Below, one piece after another: positions 38,439 through 48,556 of a stretch of DNA of 64,000 nt; within the stretch, counting starts at the first letter, position 1; each line of letters starts with the position of its first letter. Source of the DNA: Peteryoungia algae (GTDB taxonomy: Bacteria > Pseudomonadota > Alphaproteobacteria > Rhizobiales > Rhizobiaceae). The notes below the pieces were generated by a model. The model did not search any database, was not told the DNA's origin, and saw only the letters and a list, made by a program, of their open reading frames with translations. A program made the translations under genes and the position numbers. The DNA lies in the NCBI RefSeq assembly GCF_030369675.1, contig NZ_CP128477.1, positions 3,173,501-3,237,500 on the forward strand, given 5' to 3'.

Positions 38439-40216
38439 GTTGATGTCTCGACAGGCAGGGAGAGCATAAAGCGCGCACCGGTGATACGCCCGGTAGCCGG
38501 ATCCATGACATTCTCGGCTCTCAATGTACCGCCATGGGCTTCGGCAATCTGGCGGCTGATCGACAGGCCAAGGCCCGAATTCTGGCCGAAGCTCTCGCCC
38601 TCCGGCCGGTCGGTGTAGAAGCGTTCGAAGATACGGTCGATATCTTCGGCCTGGATGCCCGGGCCGTTGTCCTCGATCTGGATAAGGCAGCGGCTTCGAT
38701 TGCGCGACAGCCTCACGAGGATACGGCCGCTGTCTGCGGGCGCGAAGGATCGCGCGTTCTCGATCAGGTTGGTGACGATCTGGCCGAGGCGAAGATCATG
38801 ACCGTTTACGACGAAATGCTGGTTCGATCCGGGCTTCTGGTCGATCACATAGTCGATCTTCACGGCCTTCTTGCCACTGCGGATTTCCCGCGAGATATCG
38901 ACGAGACTGGAGAGCAGGACTTCGAGATCGACCGGCTTGGCATCCGAGCGAGCCAGCTCCGCATCGAGACGCGAGGCGTCCGAAATATCGCTGATCAAGC
39001 GGTCGAGGCGCCGTACGTCGTGCTGGATGATGTCCATCAACCGCTGCCGGGATTGGTCGGTCTTGGCCAGCGGCAGCGTTTCGACAGCGGAACGCAGGGA
39101 GGTGAGCGGGTTCTTCAGCTCGTGGCTGACATCAGCGGCAAAGCTTTCGATGGCATCGATCCGGTCGTAGAGCGCAGTCGTCATTTCCCGGAGCGCAATC
39201 GAGAGATTGCCGATCTCGTCCTGGCGGATGGAAAAGTCCGGGATTTCTTCGCGCTCCCTTGCCCCGCGACGCACACGAATGGCGGCGGCCGAAAGGCGGC
39301 GAAGGGGATTGGCGATGGTTGACGACAGCAAGAGCGAAACGACGATATTGACAAGCGTCGCTACCCCGAACACGCGCAGGATGGCCAGTCGCTCGGCATG
39401 CACGATCTTGTCGATGTCGCCGGCCTGCGTCGACAGAAGCAGCACGCCCAGGACTGCTCGCGATCGCTGGACGGGAACGGCAACGGAGACGATCAACTCA
39501 CCTTGGTCCGTCACGCGGACCACGGCGCCACGCACACCGGTCAGTGCGTTCATGACCTCGGGATAGATCGACCCGTCGCCGCCGGGTGCTTCGCGGTACA
39601 CCGGCAGATTTCCAGGCTGCAGGATCGTGTTGAAGAGTCGCGTGATCCAGTCGGTGAAGCTGCTGGAATCGTTGTTGACGGGTGGCAGGTCAAAGCGCAG
39701 CACCTGACCGCGCGAATAGAGATGCCGTGAATCGAGCAGCAGATTGGCGTCGGCGTCGAACAGGCGGGCGCGAATCCGTGTCGGCGAGATCAGGCGCCTC
39801 AAAACCGGCGCCACGCGCTCGGGATTGATCGGGAATTCCAGATCCTCATCCTTCGGCACCGGCGTGATGCTCTGGCCAGCCTGAAGTTCGAGCAGCTTTT
39901 CGGGGTCGATGGTGATCGAATTCGTATCGATGGAGGCCGAGGCCGAGACGGCCGCTGCGATGATCTCGCCCTGGGTCAGCAGGCTTTCCACGCGGGCGTC
40001 GATCAGCCCCTCGCGGAACTGATTGAGATACATGATGCCGGCAACCAGAACGATGAGCGCGGCCAGGTTGAAAAAGACGATCCGGCGCGTCAGGCTCGAA
40101 AAGAGCGCGTGGCCGAAGATCCGCCGGATGAGCGTGAAGGGATGGGTGAACAGCCGACGCTGTTCGGAGCCGGAATCCGGCTCCTCCATGTGTCCTTCGT
40201 CAACCTGCTGGGTCAA
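38435..40216 (-). CDS. chvG: Sensor histidine kinase ChvG (ExoS)
   Basis: ChvG senses acid and envelope conditions and phosphorylates ChvI; it is needed for virulence or symbiosis in rhizobia. The 593-aa protein has a membrane segment at about 44-64, a periplasmic domain to about 275, a second segment near 283-303, and HAMP. The H-box is ADVSHELKNPLTSLR. The ATPase motifs NLIENARSFAP, DNGPGI and GLGLSISRQIAEAHGG are intact. It overlaps hprK and follows chvI by 65 nt. Confidence 0.93.
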   Translation of the reverse strand: MTQQVDEGHMEEPDSGSEQRRLFTHPFTLIRRIFGHALFSSLTRRIVFFNLAALIVLVAGIMYLNQFREGLIDARVESLLTQGEIIAAAVSASASIDTNSITIDPEKLLELQAGQSITPVPKDEDLEFPINPERVAPVLRRLISPTRIRARLFDADANLLLDSRHLYSRGQVLRFDLPPVNNDSSSFTDWITRLFNTILQPGNLPVYREAPGGDGSIYPEVMNALTGVRGAVVRVTDQGELIVSVAVPVQRSRAVLGVLLLSTQAGDIDKIVHAERLAILRVFGVATLVNIVVSLLLSSTIANPLRRLSAAAIRVRRGAREREEIPDFSIRQDEIGNLSIALREMTTALYDRIDAIESFAADVSHELKNPLTSLRSAVETLPLAKTDQSRQRLMDIIQHDVRRLDRLISDISDASRLDAELARSDAKPVDLEVLLSSLVDISREIRSGKKAVKIDYVIDQKPGSNQHFVVNGHDLRLGQIVTNLIENARSFAPADSGRILVRLSRNRSRCLIQIEDNGPGIQAEDIDRIFERFYTDRPEGESFGQNSGLGLSISRQIAEAHGGTLRAENVMDPATGRITGARFMLSLPVETST

Positions 40217-40281
40217 ACCTTTGCCTTTCGCCCGTCTCGACAGCCCACCTGTTCGTCGTCAGGCGCCATGTCGACGAGATC

Positions 40282-41007
40282 TCATGCTGCTTCGCGGAAG
40301 CGGTAGCCCACGCCGTAAAGGGTTTCAATCATGTCGAAGTCGGTATCGACCATCTTGAACTTCTTGCGCAGCCGCTTGATGTGGCTGTCGATCGTGCGAT
40401 CGTCCACATAGACCTGCTCGTCATAGGCCGCGTCCATCAACGCGTCGCGGCTCTTCACGACACCAGGGCGCTGCGCGAGAGATTGCAGGATCAGGAATTC
40501 CGTCACGGTGAGCGTCACCGGATCACCCTTCCAGGTGCAGGTGTGGCGCTCCTGATCCATTACGAGCTGGCCACGCTCGAGCGTCCGGGCCTGCTGCTCG
40601 GGGCTTCCCTTTGCAGGTCCGTTGCCGGCCGCAAAGCTTTCGCGGCTCGCTGACCGACGCAGGATCGCCTTCACGCGCTCGACCAGCAGGCGCTGAGAGA
40701 AGGGTTTGGTAATGAAGTCGTCGGCGCCCATCTTCAGGCCGAAGAGCTCGTCGATCTCCTCGTCCTTGGATGTGAGAAAGATCACCGGAATGTCGGACTT
40801 CTGACGCAGGCGGCGCAGCAGCTCCATTCCGTCCATGCGCGGCATCTTGATGTCAAAAATGGCAAGCTGCGGCGGACGGGCGATAAGACCGTCGAGAGCC
40901 GAGGCGCCGTCGGTGTAGGTTTCGACCTTGTAACCTTCCGCTTCGAGCGCAATGGACACCGAAGTCAGAATGTTGCGGTCGTCATCCACGAGGGCGATCG
41001 TCTGCAT
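40282..41007 (-). CDS. chvI: Response regulator ChvI
   Basis: ChvI is the OmpR-family partner of ChvG. The 241-aa protein starts [17 protein letters not shown], with the phospho-acceptor Asp52 in [30 protein letters not shown] and a winged-helix C terminus ([16 protein letters not shown]) follow. I chose ATG 41007, with GGAGA 8 nt upstream; ATG 41025 is possible. Its promoter shares the 339-bp divergent gap with pckA. Confidence 0.94.
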   Translation of the reverse strand: MQTIALVDDDRNILTSVSIALEAEGYKVETYTDGASALDGLIARPPQLAIFDIKMPRMDGMELLRRLRQKSDIPVIFLTSKDEEIDELFGLKMGADDFITKPFSQRLLVERVKAILRRSASRESFAAGNGPAKGSPEQQARTLERGQLVMDQERHTCTWKGDPVTLTVTEFLILQSLAQRPGVVKSRDALMDAAYDEQVYVDDRTIDSHIKRLRKKFKMVDTDFDMIETLYGVGYRFREAA

Positions 41008-41202
41008 GATATACGTCTCCGTCATCGTTGCGCTGCTCCTGGTCTGTCCAGCCCAGCTCTGGTTCCGTGGCAGTGCGATATGGGGATAAAGGTGGAACAA
41101 ATTGTGGCAGAGGGGAAGGGGCGTGCCGGGCAGATTCAGGCCAAATGTCAGATTTGCTGTTTCGATCGCTTCATTTCACGATGGAATAGAAGCGGAACTA
41201 AA

Positions 41203-41241
41203 CGATTTAAAAAGGTCATTTCTCATTTTAAATCGATTAAA
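41203..41241. promoter_or_regulatory. Inverted repeats in the chvI-pckA divergent region
   Basis: CGATTTAAA (41203-41211) and TTTAAATCG (41227-41235) are 9-bp inverted arms 15 bp apart. The right arm is itself an imperfect palindrome centred on ATCGAT, with the central CG typical of LacI-family operators. PckR, a LacI-type regulator of pckA, is known in Sinorhizobium. Assignment here is inference. The rest of 41008-41346 is AT-rich and without a gene. Confidence 0.4.
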
Positions 41242-41260
41242 TAATTGATATTATTGATTT

Positions 41261-41292
41261 TTTTGGTGCTCCACCTTGCGTTTTGGTGCCCC
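41261..41292 (+). repeat. Direct repeat upstream of pckA
   Basis: TTTTGGTGCTCC (41261-41272) recurs as TTTTGGTGCCCC (41281-41292), exactly 20 bp apart (two helical turns) and 55-86 bp before the pckA start. The spacing suggests paired binding on one face of the DNA. Confidence 0.4.
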
Positions 41293-41346
41293 GACGTTTA
41301 ATTTTCGCGCATTCAGTTCTGGCCAATGTGAGAGGAAGGCGCACCC

Positions 41347-42957
41347 ATGGAGGAATTCGGCGTGAGGAACCCCGTTGCGGGGATCACGGATATCGGCTTG
41401 GGGAAAGCCGCCAGCATTCGCTACAATTTCCTTGAGGCGGCTCTCTATGAAGAGGCCGTTCGCCGGGGCGAGGCTGAGTTGACGGCAGATGGCGCCCTGC
41501 GTGCCCTGACGGGCCAGCACACAGGTCGCTCGGCCAAGGACAAGTTCGTCGTTCGCGATGGAATGACCGATGGTCAGATCTGGTGGGACAACAACAAGCC
41601 GATGTCGCCGGAGCACTTCCAGGTGCTGCACCAGGACATGCTGGCCCATGTCGAAGGCAAGGACCTTTTCGTTCAGGACCTCATTGGTGGCGCAGACGCG
41701 GACAATGCCTTGCCGACGCGTGTCGTGACCGAATTTGCCTGGCACTCTCTCTTCATCCGCAACCTCCTGATCCGTCCGGAGCGCTCAGCCCTTGAAGGCT
41801 TTCTGCCGAAGCTGACCATCATCGATCTGCCGAGCTTCCGTGCAGACCCGGCCCGCCACGGCTGCCGCACCGAGACGGTGATCGCTTGCGACCTGACCAA
41901 TGGCATCGTCCTCATCGGCGGCACGTCCTATGCTGGCGAAATGAAGAAGTCGGTCTTCACCGTCCTCAACTACCTCTTGCCGTCCAAGGGTGTCATGCCG
42001 ATGCACTGCTCGGCCAATGTCGGCCCTGATGGCGACGCCGCCGTTTTCTTCGGCCTGTCCGGCACCGGCAAGACCACGCTCTCGGCCGATCCGAAGCGCA
42101 CCTTGATCGGTGACGATGAACATGGTTGGGGCGAAAACGGCATCTTCAACTTCGAAGGTGGCTGCTACGCCAAGACCATTCGTCTTTCGGCAGAAGCTGA
42201 ACCGGAGATCTTCGCCACGACCAGGCGCTTCGGCACGGTGCTCGAAAACGTTGTGCTCGATGAAAACCGTATCCCGGATTTCAACGATGGCTCGCTGACG
42301 GAAAACACCCGCTGCGCCTACCCGCTGCATTTCATTCCAAATGCATCGGAGACCGGCATCGCGCCCCATCCGAAGACGATCATCATGTTGACGGCCGATG
42401 CCTTCGGCGTTCTGCCGCCGATCGCCAGGCTGACGCCGGAACAGGCCATGTACCACTTCCTGTCAGGCTACACGGCGAAGGTGGCCGGCACTGAAAAGGG
42501 CGTGACAGAACCGGAAGCCACCTTCTCGACCTGCTTTGGCGCACCCTTCATGCCGCGTCATCCGACCGAATATGGTAACCTGCTGCGCGACCTGATTGCA
42601 CGGCATGAAGTCGATTGCTGGCTCGTCAATACCGGCTGGACCGGCGGCGCCTATGGCACCGGAAACCGTATGCCGATCAAGGCAACGCGTGCCCTCCTGA
42701 CCGCTGCCCTGACCGGGGAGCTGAAGAAGGTCGAAATGCGCATGGATGCCAATTTCGGCTTTGCCGTCCCGGTCGCCGTTGCTGGCGTCGATACGAAGAT
42801 CCTCGACCCACGCTCCACCTGGACAGACGGTACGGCTTACGACGCGCAAGCCAGAAAGCTGGTCGGCATGTTCATCGACAACTTCGCCAAGTTCGAAGCT
42901 CACGTTGATGGCAAGGTCCGTGACGCAGCCCCGGGCATCCGTCTCGCGGCCGAATGA
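41347..42957 (+). CDS. pckA: Phosphoenolpyruvate carboxykinase (ATP)
   Basis: PckA converts oxaloacetate to PEP, the first step of gluconeogenesis from C4-dicarboxylates. The 536-aa protein has [17 protein letters not shown], the kinase P-loop [16 protein letters not shown], the metal site [10 protein letters not shown], and [15 protein letters not shown]. It is divergent from chvI and ends before a strong hairpin. ChvI is known to influence central carbon genes in rhizobia, so the shared control region is meaningful. Confidence 0.98.
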   Translation: MEEFGVRNPVAGITDIGLGKAASIRYNFLEAALYEEAVRRGEAELTADGALRALTGQHTGRSAKDKFVVRDGMTDGQIWWDNNKPMSPEHFQVLHQDMLAHVEGKDLFVQDLIGGADADNALPTRVVTEFAWHSLFIRNLLIRPERSALEGFLPKLTIIDLPSFRADPARHGCRTETVIACDLTNGIVLIGGTSYAGEMKKSVFTVLNYLLPSKGVMPMHCSANVGPDGDAAVFFGLSGTGKTTLSADPKRTLIGDDEHGWGENGIFNFEGGCYAKTIRLSAEAEPEIFATTRRFGTVLENVVLDENRIPDFNDGSLTENTRCAYPLHFIPNASETGIAPHPKTIIMLTADAFGVLPPIARLTPEQAMYHFLSGYTAKVAGTEKGVTEPEATFSTCFGAPFMPRHPTEYGNLLRDLIARHEVDCWLVNTGWTGGAYGTGNRMPIKATRALLTAALTGELKKVEMRMDANFGFAVPVAVAGVDTKILDPRSTWTDGTAYDAQARKLVGMFIDNFAKFEAHVDGKVRDAAPGIRLAAE

Positions 42958-42977
42958 TGCACAGATTTGACGATGAA

Positions 42978-43008
42978 GAAGAGGCCCGGCATGTTGCCGG
43001 GCCTCTTC
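42978..43008 (+). terminator. pckA terminator hairpin
   Basis: The arms GAAGAGGCCCGGCA (42978-42991) and TGCCGGGCCTCTTC (42995-43008) form a perfect 14-bp stem with a TGT loop, 20 bp after the pckA stop. The T-tract is poor (CGCTTC). Confidence 0.75.
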
Positions 43009-43071
43009 CGCTTCAGGCTTGCCTTTGAAGTCTTTGCGGCCGATATGGAAGCCGAGAAAGAGACCGATGAC

Positions 43072-43506
43072 ATGGCAAGCGAACCGCTAGAGATCAACAA
43101 CCGCATCACGATCGCCGGCTGGGAGCTGACGGAACAGTTTGTGCTGGCGGGCGGCCCGGGCGGTCAGAACGTCAACAAGGTCTCGACCGCTGTCCAGCTC
43201 TTCTTCAATCTGCTCGGATCTCCGGCGCTCAATGATCGCGTGAAGCAGAACGCTGCCAGGCTCGCCGGCAAGCGCCTTTCCAAGGAAGGCGTGCTGATGA
43301 TCGAGGCCAGCCGCTTCCGCAGCCAGGACCGCAATCGCGAGGATGCCCGCGATCGCCTCAAGGAACTGCTGTTGGAGGCTGCCAAGCCGCCACCGCCGCC
43401 CCGCAGGAAGACAAAGCCGACGAAGGGTTCGATCGAACGGCGCCTCAAGGAAAAGTCCGGCCGCTCGGATGTGAAGAAGATGCGCGGCAAGCCGTCGGGG
43501 GATTGA
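43072..43506 (+). CDS. arfB: Peptidyl-tRNA hydrolase ArfB (YaeJ-like)
   Basis: ArfB rescues ribosomes stalled on mRNAs without stop codons by hydrolysing peptidyl-tRNA. The 144-aa protein has the catalytic GGQ in LAGGPGGQNVNKVSTAVQL. It ends with a basic tail (PRRKTKPTKGSIERRLKEKSG) that in this family enters the mRNA channel. I chose ATG 43072; the open extension to 42967 would run through the pckA terminator hairpin. alkB starts 2 nt after its stop. Confidence 0.93.
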   Translation: MASEPLEINNRITIAGWELTEQFVLAGGPGGQNVNKVSTAVQLFFNLLGSPALNDRVKQNAARLAGKRLSKEGVLMIEASRFRSQDRNREDARDRLKELLLEAAKPPPPPRRKTKPTKGSIERRLKEKSGRSDVKKMRGKPSGD

Positions 43507-43508
43507 GC

Positions 43509-44138
43509 ATGGCCGCAACGAAAGCCGAGATCAGCCTCCAGCCCGGTCTTTCCTACCTGCCGGGACGTCTTTCGCGCGACGAGCAGGAGAACCTTGTCGA
43601 TATCATCCGCGCCATCGTCGCCGAGGCACCGCTCTATGTTCCCGTCATGCCCGGCTCCGGTCGTCCCATGTCGGTGCGCATGACGAATTGCGGACCGCTC
43701 GGCTGGGTGACCGACAAGGAGCGTGGCTATCGGTACCAGCCGACGCATCCTCTGACAGGTCGCCCCTGGCCCGGTATCCCGCAGGTGCTGCTAGACCTCT
43801 GGCGGGAGCTCTCCGGTTTCGAAAAAGACCCCGAGGCCTGCCTCGTCAACTTTTATGCCGACGACGCCAGGATGGGGCTGCACCAGGATCGCGACGAAGC
43901 TGATCTCTCGGCCCCCGTCCTCTCGATCTCGCTTGGAAACACCTGTCTTTTCCGTGTCGGCGGTCTATCCCGCACCGACCGGACGAAATCCTTGAAGCTC
44001 GAAAGCGGCGACGTGTTCATTCTCGGTGGTGAAGGTCGTCTGTGCTTCCACGGCGTTGATCGGATCTATCCCGGGACGTCGACCCTGCTCAAATCCGGCG
44101 GCCGGATCAACCTGACGCTTCGCCGGGTCAATCCATAG
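43509..44138 (+). CDS. alkB: Alpha-ketoglutarate-dependent DNA repair dioxygenase AlkB
   Basis: AlkB oxidatively removes methyl groups from 1-methyladenine and 3-methylcytosine in DNA. The 209-aa protein has the iron ligands in NFYADDARMGLHQDRDE (HxD) and LCFHGVDRI. The 2-oxoglutarate-binding Arg lies in GGRINLTLRRV. ATG 43509 is used; an in-frame TTG two codons earlier touches the arfB stop. It converges with coaA across a 15-bp gap. Confidence 0.94.
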   Translation: MAATKAEISLQPGLSYLPGRLSRDEQENLVDIIRAIVAEAPLYVPVMPGSGRPMSVRMTNCGPLGWVTDKERGYRYQPTHPLTGRPWPGIPQVLLDLWRELSGFEKDPEACLVNFYADDARMGLHQDRDEADLSAPVLSISLGNTCLFRVGGLSRTDRTKSLKLESGDVFILGGEGRLCFHGVDRIYPGTSTLLKSGGRINLTLRRVNP

Positions 44139-44153
44139 CCGGTGATCGATCGC

Positions 44154-45149
44154 CTACAGTTTTCGGAGCGCTACCGTCTCGACGAGATGATTGGCGCCCT
44201 TGCGGAGAATCAGATCCGCGCGTGGACGGGTGGGCAAGATATTCTCCCGAAGGTTCTTCAGGTTGATGTTCGTCCAGAGCCCCTCGGCGATCTCGTTGGC
44301 CTCTTCCTCGCTGATCGTCGCATAACGATGGAAGTAGGAGTTGGGATCGCGGAATGCGGTTTGACGCAATTTCATGAAGCGATCGACATACCAGCGGTGT
44401 GTCGCGTTCTCATCGGCGTCGATATAGATCGAAAAATCGAAGAAGTCAGAGACCATTGGCACGATCTTGCCGTCGGCGGGAAGGTTGCGCGACTGAAGGA
44501 CGTTGATGCCCTCGAAGATCAGGATATCGGGACGATCGATCACCCGATGCTCGTTCGGAAGCACGTCATAGGTGAGGTGCGAATAGCTGGGCGCCTTGAC
44601 GTTGGGCAATCCGGCCTTGATGGCAGACAGGAAGCGCAGCAGCGCGCCGACATCGTAGCTTTCCGGAAAACCTTTGCGGTTCAGGATACCGTTCTTCACC
44701 AGATGAGCGTTGGGATAGAGAAAACCGTCGGTGGTGACGAGGTCGACCTTCGGGCTGGACGGCCAGCGAGCAAGAAGCTCTTGCAGCACACGCGCGGTCG
44801 TCGACTTGCCGACGGCCACGGATCCGGCAATGCCGATCACGAAGGGTGTCTTGAAGACATCCGACAGGCTTAGAAAGCGGTTGCGCTGCTCGAACAGCAA
44901 CTGCGAGGATTCCACGTGCGAAGAGAGAAGACGCGACAGCGAGAGATAAATTCGCCTGACTTCATCGAGATCGATCGGGTCGTCGATCGAGCGCAGGCGA
45001 TGAACTTCGTCAGCTGTGAGCGTCAACGGGGTGTCAGCCCGGAAATGCGCCCATTCCTCGGAACCGAAGAAGTGATAGGGAGAATAGCCGTTCGCCTGGA
45101 AATGATCGAGGACGTCTGGCGTTTCGGGGTCCCGCATAGCTACCGTCAT
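44154..45149 (-). CDS. coaA: Pantothenate kinase
   Basis: CoaA phosphorylates pantothenate, the first step of coenzyme A synthesis. The 331-aa protein is the prokaryotic type I enzyme with P-loop [30 protein letters not shown] and [11 protein letters not shown]. It starts at ATG 45149, overlapping the hisE stop by 4 nt; ATG 45137 (MRDPETPD) is an alternative. It is thus the last gene of the leftward histidine cluster. Confidence 0.96.
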   Translation of the reverse strand: MTVAMRDPETPDVLDHFQANGYSPYHFFGSEEWAHFRADTPLTLTADEVHRLRSIDDPIDLDEVRRIYLSLSRLLSSHVESSQLLFEQRNRFLSLSDVFKTPFVIGIAGSVAVGKSTTARVLQELLARWPSSPKVDLVTTDGFLYPNAHLVKNGILNRKGFPESYDVGALLRFLSAIKAGLPNVKAPSYSHLTYDVLPNEHRVIDRPDILIFEGINVLQSRNLPADGKIVPMVSDFFDFSIYIDADENATHRWYVDRFMKLRQTAFRDPNSYFHRYATISEEEANEIAEGLWTNINLKNLRENILPTRPRADLILRKGANHLVETVALRKL

Positions 45150-45469
45150 GGATCCTGCCGACTGGCCTTTTCGCTCAGGCCCGTCTGAGCGGTCCGGCGC
45201 TCAAGTTCCTGCATTACTGCTTGTAAAGGGATGTCCGCAATTTTCAATACGACCATCAGGTGATAGAGCAAGTCCGCGCTCTCATAGACGAGGTTTTCGC
45301 GGTCTTGCCTGACCGCAGCCATCACAGTCTCGATCGCCTCTTCACCGAGCTTCTTGGCTGCCTTGCCTTGGCCGCCTGCCACGAGTTTCGCCGTCCAGGA
45401 TTCGCCGGGGTCGGCTGCCGCGCGGCGGGCAACGATCGTTTCCAGATCGGCGAGGGTAAATATGGTCAT
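45146..45469 (-). CDS. hisE: Phosphoribosyl-ATP pyrophosphatase
   Basis: HisE hydrolyses phosphoribosyl-ATP to phosphoribosyl-AMP in histidine synthesis. The 107-aa protein starts [10 protein letters not shown] and has the [14 protein letters not shown] and [14 protein letters not shown] metal-binding helices of the MazG-like fold. I chose ATG 45469, 16 nt after the hisF stop; the frame is open much further upstream, but only inside hisF. HisI is not encoded here, which is normal for rhizobia. Confidence 0.96.
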   Translation of the reverse strand: MTIFTLADLETIVARRAAADPGESWTAKLVAGGQGKAAKKLGEEAIETVMAAVRQDRENLVYESADLLYHLMVVLKIADIPLQAVMQELERRTAQTGLSEKASRQDP

Positions 45470-45485
45470 GGCGGGCCTTTCCGCG

Positions 45486-46262
45486 TCAGTCGAGACGCAT
45501 GGCGATTCCGGCTGCGGCCATGTGGGCCTTGGCCTCAGCAATCGAATGGGTGCCGAAATGGAAGATCGAGGCTGCAAGCACCGCAGTTGCATGACCATCG
45601 CGGATGCCGGCGACCAGATCATCGAGATTGCCGACGCCGCCGGACGCGATGACGGGCACGCGAACACTGTCGGCGATCGTGCGGGTGAGGCCGATATCGT
45701 AACCGCTCTTGGTCCCGTCCCGGTCCATGGAGGTGACCAGCAGTTCGCCGGCTCCACGCTCGACCATCTTCAACGCGAATTCGACCGCATCGATCCCGGT
45801 CGGCTGGCGTCCGCCATGGGTGAAGATCTCCCAGCGATCCGCTTCGCCGGCTGCAGAAACCTTCTTTGCATCGATCGACACGACGATACACTGGTTGCCG
45901 AACTTGTCGGCGGCTTCCGCGACGAAATCGGGGTTTTTCACCGCTGCCGAATTGATCGAAACCTTGTCGGCGCCGCAAAGCAGGAGCTTGCGGATGTCGG
46001 CAACGGCGCGGACGCCACCACCAACGGTCAGCGGCATGAAGCAATGGTCCGCCGTCTGTGCAACCACGTCGAAGATCGTATCGCGGTTGTCGGAAGACGC
46101 GGTGATGTCGAGGAAGCAGAGTTCGTCGGCGCCGGCAGCGTCATAGGCCTTGGCCGCCTCGACCGGATCACCGGCATCGATGAGATCGACGAAATTGACG
46201 CCCTTGACGACACGGCCGTCCTTGACGTCGAGGCAGGGGATCACACGGGCCTTGAGTGTCAT
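45486..46262 (-). CDS. hisF: Imidazole glycerol phosphate synthase subunit HisF
   Basis: HisF is the cyclase that makes imidazole glycerol phosphate and AICAR, using ammonia from HisH. The 258-aa TIM-barrel has the catalytic Asp in [36 protein letters not shown] and [12 protein letters not shown] complete the family pattern. It follows hisA by 10 nt. Confidence 0.98.
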   Translation of the reverse strand: MTLKARVIPCLDVKDGRVVKGVNFVDLIDAGDPVEAAKAYDAAGADELCFLDITASSDNRDTIFDVVAQTADHCFMPLTVGGGVRAVADIRKLLLCGADKVSINSAAVKNPDFVAEAADKFGNQCIVVSIDAKKVSAAGEADRWEIFTHGGRQPTGIDAVEFALKMVERGAGELLVTSMDRDGTKSGYDIGLTRTIADSVRVPVIASGGVGNLDDLVAGIRDGHATAVLAASIFHFGTHSIAEAKAHMAAAGIAMRLD

Positions 46263-46272
46263 GGTCTTGTCC

Positions 46273-47007
46273 TCAGCCTCTCGCAGCCTTGATCAGATCA
46301 AGTGCCTCTGCGGGGTCGATACGCCCATCATAGAGCGCGCGGCCCGAAATCGCACCTTCGAGCTTTCTCGCATCCGGCTCAAGCATGCGCTTGATGTCTT
46401 CGATCGAGGCGAGGCCGCCGGACGCAATCACGGGGATCGAAACGGCAGCGGCGAGTTCCAGTGTCGAGGCCCAGTTGATCCCGGTCAGGATCCCGTCACG
46501 GTCGATATCGGTATAGATGATCGCCGCGACGCCAGCGCCTTCGAAACGCTTTGCAAGTTCGATCACCCCGAGTTCGGATGCCTCGGCCCAGCCCTCGACA
46601 GCAACCTTGCCACCCTTGGCGTCGATGCCGACCGCAACCTGCCCGGGGAAGCGTTTGCAGGCTTCGATGACGAGAGCCGGATCACGCACAGCCACCGTAC
46701 CCAGGATAACGCGCGACAGCCCGCGCGACAGCCAGCTTTCGATATGGTCGATCGTGCGGATGCCGCCGCCCAGCTGCACCGGATTCGTGGTTGCCTTGAG
46801 GATCGCATCGACGGCAGCGCCATTGACGCTTTCACCGGCAAAGGCGCCGTTGAGATCGACGACATGCAGCCATTCGAAGCCCTGGTCCTCGAAGGCACGC
46901 GCCTGGGCTGCCGGATCGGGATTGTAGACAGTAGCCTGCTCCATGTCGCCCAGCTTGAGGCGAACACACTGGCCGTCCTTGAGGTCGATGGCGGGAAAGA
47001 GGATCAT
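46273..47007 (-). CDS. hisA: ProFAR isomerase HisA
   Basis: HisA catalyses the Amadori rearrangement of ProFAR to PRFAR. The 244-aa TIM-barrel starts [18 protein letters not shown] (catalytic Asp8). The second catalytic-type Asp lies in [11 protein letters not shown], with VQLGGGIRT and [12 protein letters not shown]. Paralogous with HisF next door, it is told apart by the AIDLKDG opening. It lies 17 nt after hisH. Confidence 0.97.
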   Translation of the reverse strand: MILFPAIDLKDGQCVRLKLGDMEQATVYNPDPAAQARAFEDQGFEWLHVVDLNGAFAGESVNGAAVDAILKATTNPVQLGGGIRTIDHIESWLSRGLSRVILGTVAVRDPALVIEACKRFPGQVAVGIDAKGGKVAVEGWAEASELGVIELAKRFEGAGVAAIIYTDIDRDGILTGINWASTLELAAAVSIPVIASGGLASIEDIKRMLEPDARKLEGAISGRALYDGRIDPAEALDLIKAARG

Positions 47008-47024
47008 GGGAGTATCCGTGCCCT

Positions 47025-47675
47025 TCAGGGCGTCCAGGTCAGAAAATTGGCGATGAGCTTCAGGCCGAGTGCCTGGCTCTTCTCGGGATGGAATTGCGCA
47101 CCCACCATATTGTCGCGCCCGACAAAGGCGGTCATGGCACCACCGTAATCGGTCGTTGCGATCACATCCTCGGGTTTGTGCGCGGCGAGATGGTATGAAT
47201 GCACGAAATAGGCATGCAGCCCGTCCGGCCCGGTGGGAATGCCCTGGAATAGCGGATGCGGACGATTGAGCGTCAGCGTATTCCAGCCGATCTGGGGGAT
47301 CTTGAGAGAAGGATCGGACGGCGTCATTTCAACGACATCCCCTTCTATCCAGCCGAAGCCGTCGGTCACTGTCTTCTCGAGCCCGCGCGATGACATGAGC
47401 TGCATGCCGACGCAGATACCGAAGAAGGGGCGTCCCTTTGCCTCGACAACTTCAGCGATGGCGTCATGCATGCCGGGTACGGCATCGAGACCCTGCCGAC
47501 AATCGGCATAGGCACCGACACCCGGAAGCACGATCCGGTCGGCGGTGGCAACGCGTTCGGCCTTGTCCGTAAGCTCGATCTCGGCGTCGAGGCCAGCCTC
47601 GCGGGCGGCCCGTTCAAAGGCTTTTGTGGCCGAGCGCAGATTGCCCGAGCCGTAGTCGATGATAGCTATACGCAT
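47025..47675 (-). CDS. hisH: Imidazole glycerol phosphate synthase subunit HisH
   Basis: HisH is the glutaminase that supplies ammonia to HisF. The 216-aa class I amidotransferase starts [16 protein letters not shown]. The nucleophile lies in [13 protein letters not shown], with YFVHSYH and the catalytic His/Glu in [13 protein letters not shown]. It lies 84 bp after hisB with no gene between; some rhizobia carry a small DUF gene there. Confidence 0.97.
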   Translation of the reverse strand: MRIAIIDYGSGNLRSATKAFERAAREAGLDAEIELTDKAERVATADRIVLPGVGAYADCRQGLDAVPGMHDAIAEVVEAKGRPFFGICVGMQLMSSRGLEKTVTDGFGWIEGDVVEMTPSDPSLKIPQIGWNTLTLNRPHPLFQGIPTGPDGLHAYFVHSYHLAAHKPEDVIATTDYGGAMTAFVGRDNMVGAQFHPEKSQALGLKLIANFLTWTP

Positions 47676-47759
47676 GTCTTCCAGTCCTTTCTGCTCGACG
47701 GTTCGGGTTCAACGTGCGAACCGGAGCAAGGTGGCAGCTTCCCTCGGGGAAGATACCCC

Positions 47760-48356
47760 TTAAACCAGGGTGCCCTTGGTGGAGGGGATACGGTTTGCCT
47801 GCCGCGGGTCGACTTCGGTTGCCGACCGAAGGGCACGCGCGACCGCCTTGAAGCAGGTCTCGGCGATATGGTGATTGTTCGCGCCATAATGGTTCAGCAC
47901 ATGCAGCGTGATCCCGGCGTTCTGGGCGAATGCCTGGAAGAATTCACGCACCAGTTCGGTGTCGAATGTGCCGATCTTCGGCGCGCTGAAATCGACATTC
48001 CAGACCAGGAACGGTCGGCCGGAGACATCGATGGCCGCCTTGGTCATGGTCTCGTCCATGGCAAGGTCGATCGAGGCGTAGCGCGTAATGCCCTTGCGGT
48101 CGCCCAGTGCCTTCGAAATCGCCTGGCCGAGCGCGATGCCCGTGTCCTCGACGGTGTGGTGATCGTCGATATGCAGGTCACCCGTCACGTCGATGTCCAT
48201 GTCAATCAGCGAGTGGCGGCAGAGCTGGTCGAGCATATGGTCGAAGAAGCCCACGCCCGTCGAAATCTTGCCCGTTCCGGTGCCGTCGATATGGACGAAA
48301 ACCGAGACCGAGGTTTCGTTGGTCTTGCGGGAAACTTCGCCTTTACGCTCTGCCAT
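47760..48356 (-). CDS. hisB: Imidazoleglycerol-phosphate dehydratase
   Basis: HisB dehydrates imidazole glycerol phosphate to imidazole acetol phosphate. The 198-aa monofunctional enzyme has the manganese-binding [32 protein letters not shown] and the late [13 protein letters not shown] chose ATG 48356 ([12 protein letters not shown]); the upstream extension is unlike the family. It heads the leftward hisB-H-A-F-E-coaA cluster and is divergent from hslV. Confidence 0.97.
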   Translation of the reverse strand: MAERKGEVSRKTNETSVSVFVHIDGTGTGKISTGVGFFDHMLDQLCRHSLIDMDIDVTGDLHIDDHHTVEDTGIALGQAISKALGDRKGITRYASIDLAMDETMTKAAIDVSGRPFLVWNVDFSAPKIGTFDTELVREFFQAFAQNAGITLHVLNHYGANNHHIAETCFKAVARALRSATEVDPRQANRIPSTKGTLV

Positions 48357-48504
48357 TTGGCTGCTCCATGAGGATCTCGGCCCTCCCATAACAGCAGGGC
48401 GGTGAAATATCCAGAAGTTACATTGCGCTGCCGCAAGGCGGCGCTGGAGGTTTTGCGGCAGATTGCAATCGTTGAAAGCCCACTTACATAGGAACCGACA
48501 AACC

Positions 48505-48543
48505 CGGGCTTGAAGCCCGTTCCACAAGGCCCGCCAGGGCGGG
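48505..48543 (+). promoter_or_regulatory. Paired GC hairpins before hslV
   Basis: CGGGCTT-G-AAGCCCG (48505-48519) and CCCGCC-AG-GGCGGG (48530-48543) are two adjacent perfect inverted repeats; the second ends 13 bp before the hslV start codon and could cover its ribosome-binding site. The rest of the 200-bp gap shows no gene and no convincing heat-shock promoter. Confidence 0.35.
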
Positions 48544-48556
48544 TGACAGGTGACTG

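Noticed and set aside
42967..43071. ArfB start at 42967
   Set aside because: The extension would translate the pckA terminator hairpin; ATG 43072 gives the family N terminus.
48509..48540. RpoH-type promoter (CTTGAA) before hslV
   Set aside because: The CTTGAA hexamer is part of a hairpin, no proper -10 lies at the right distance, and the start site would fall almost on the ATG.
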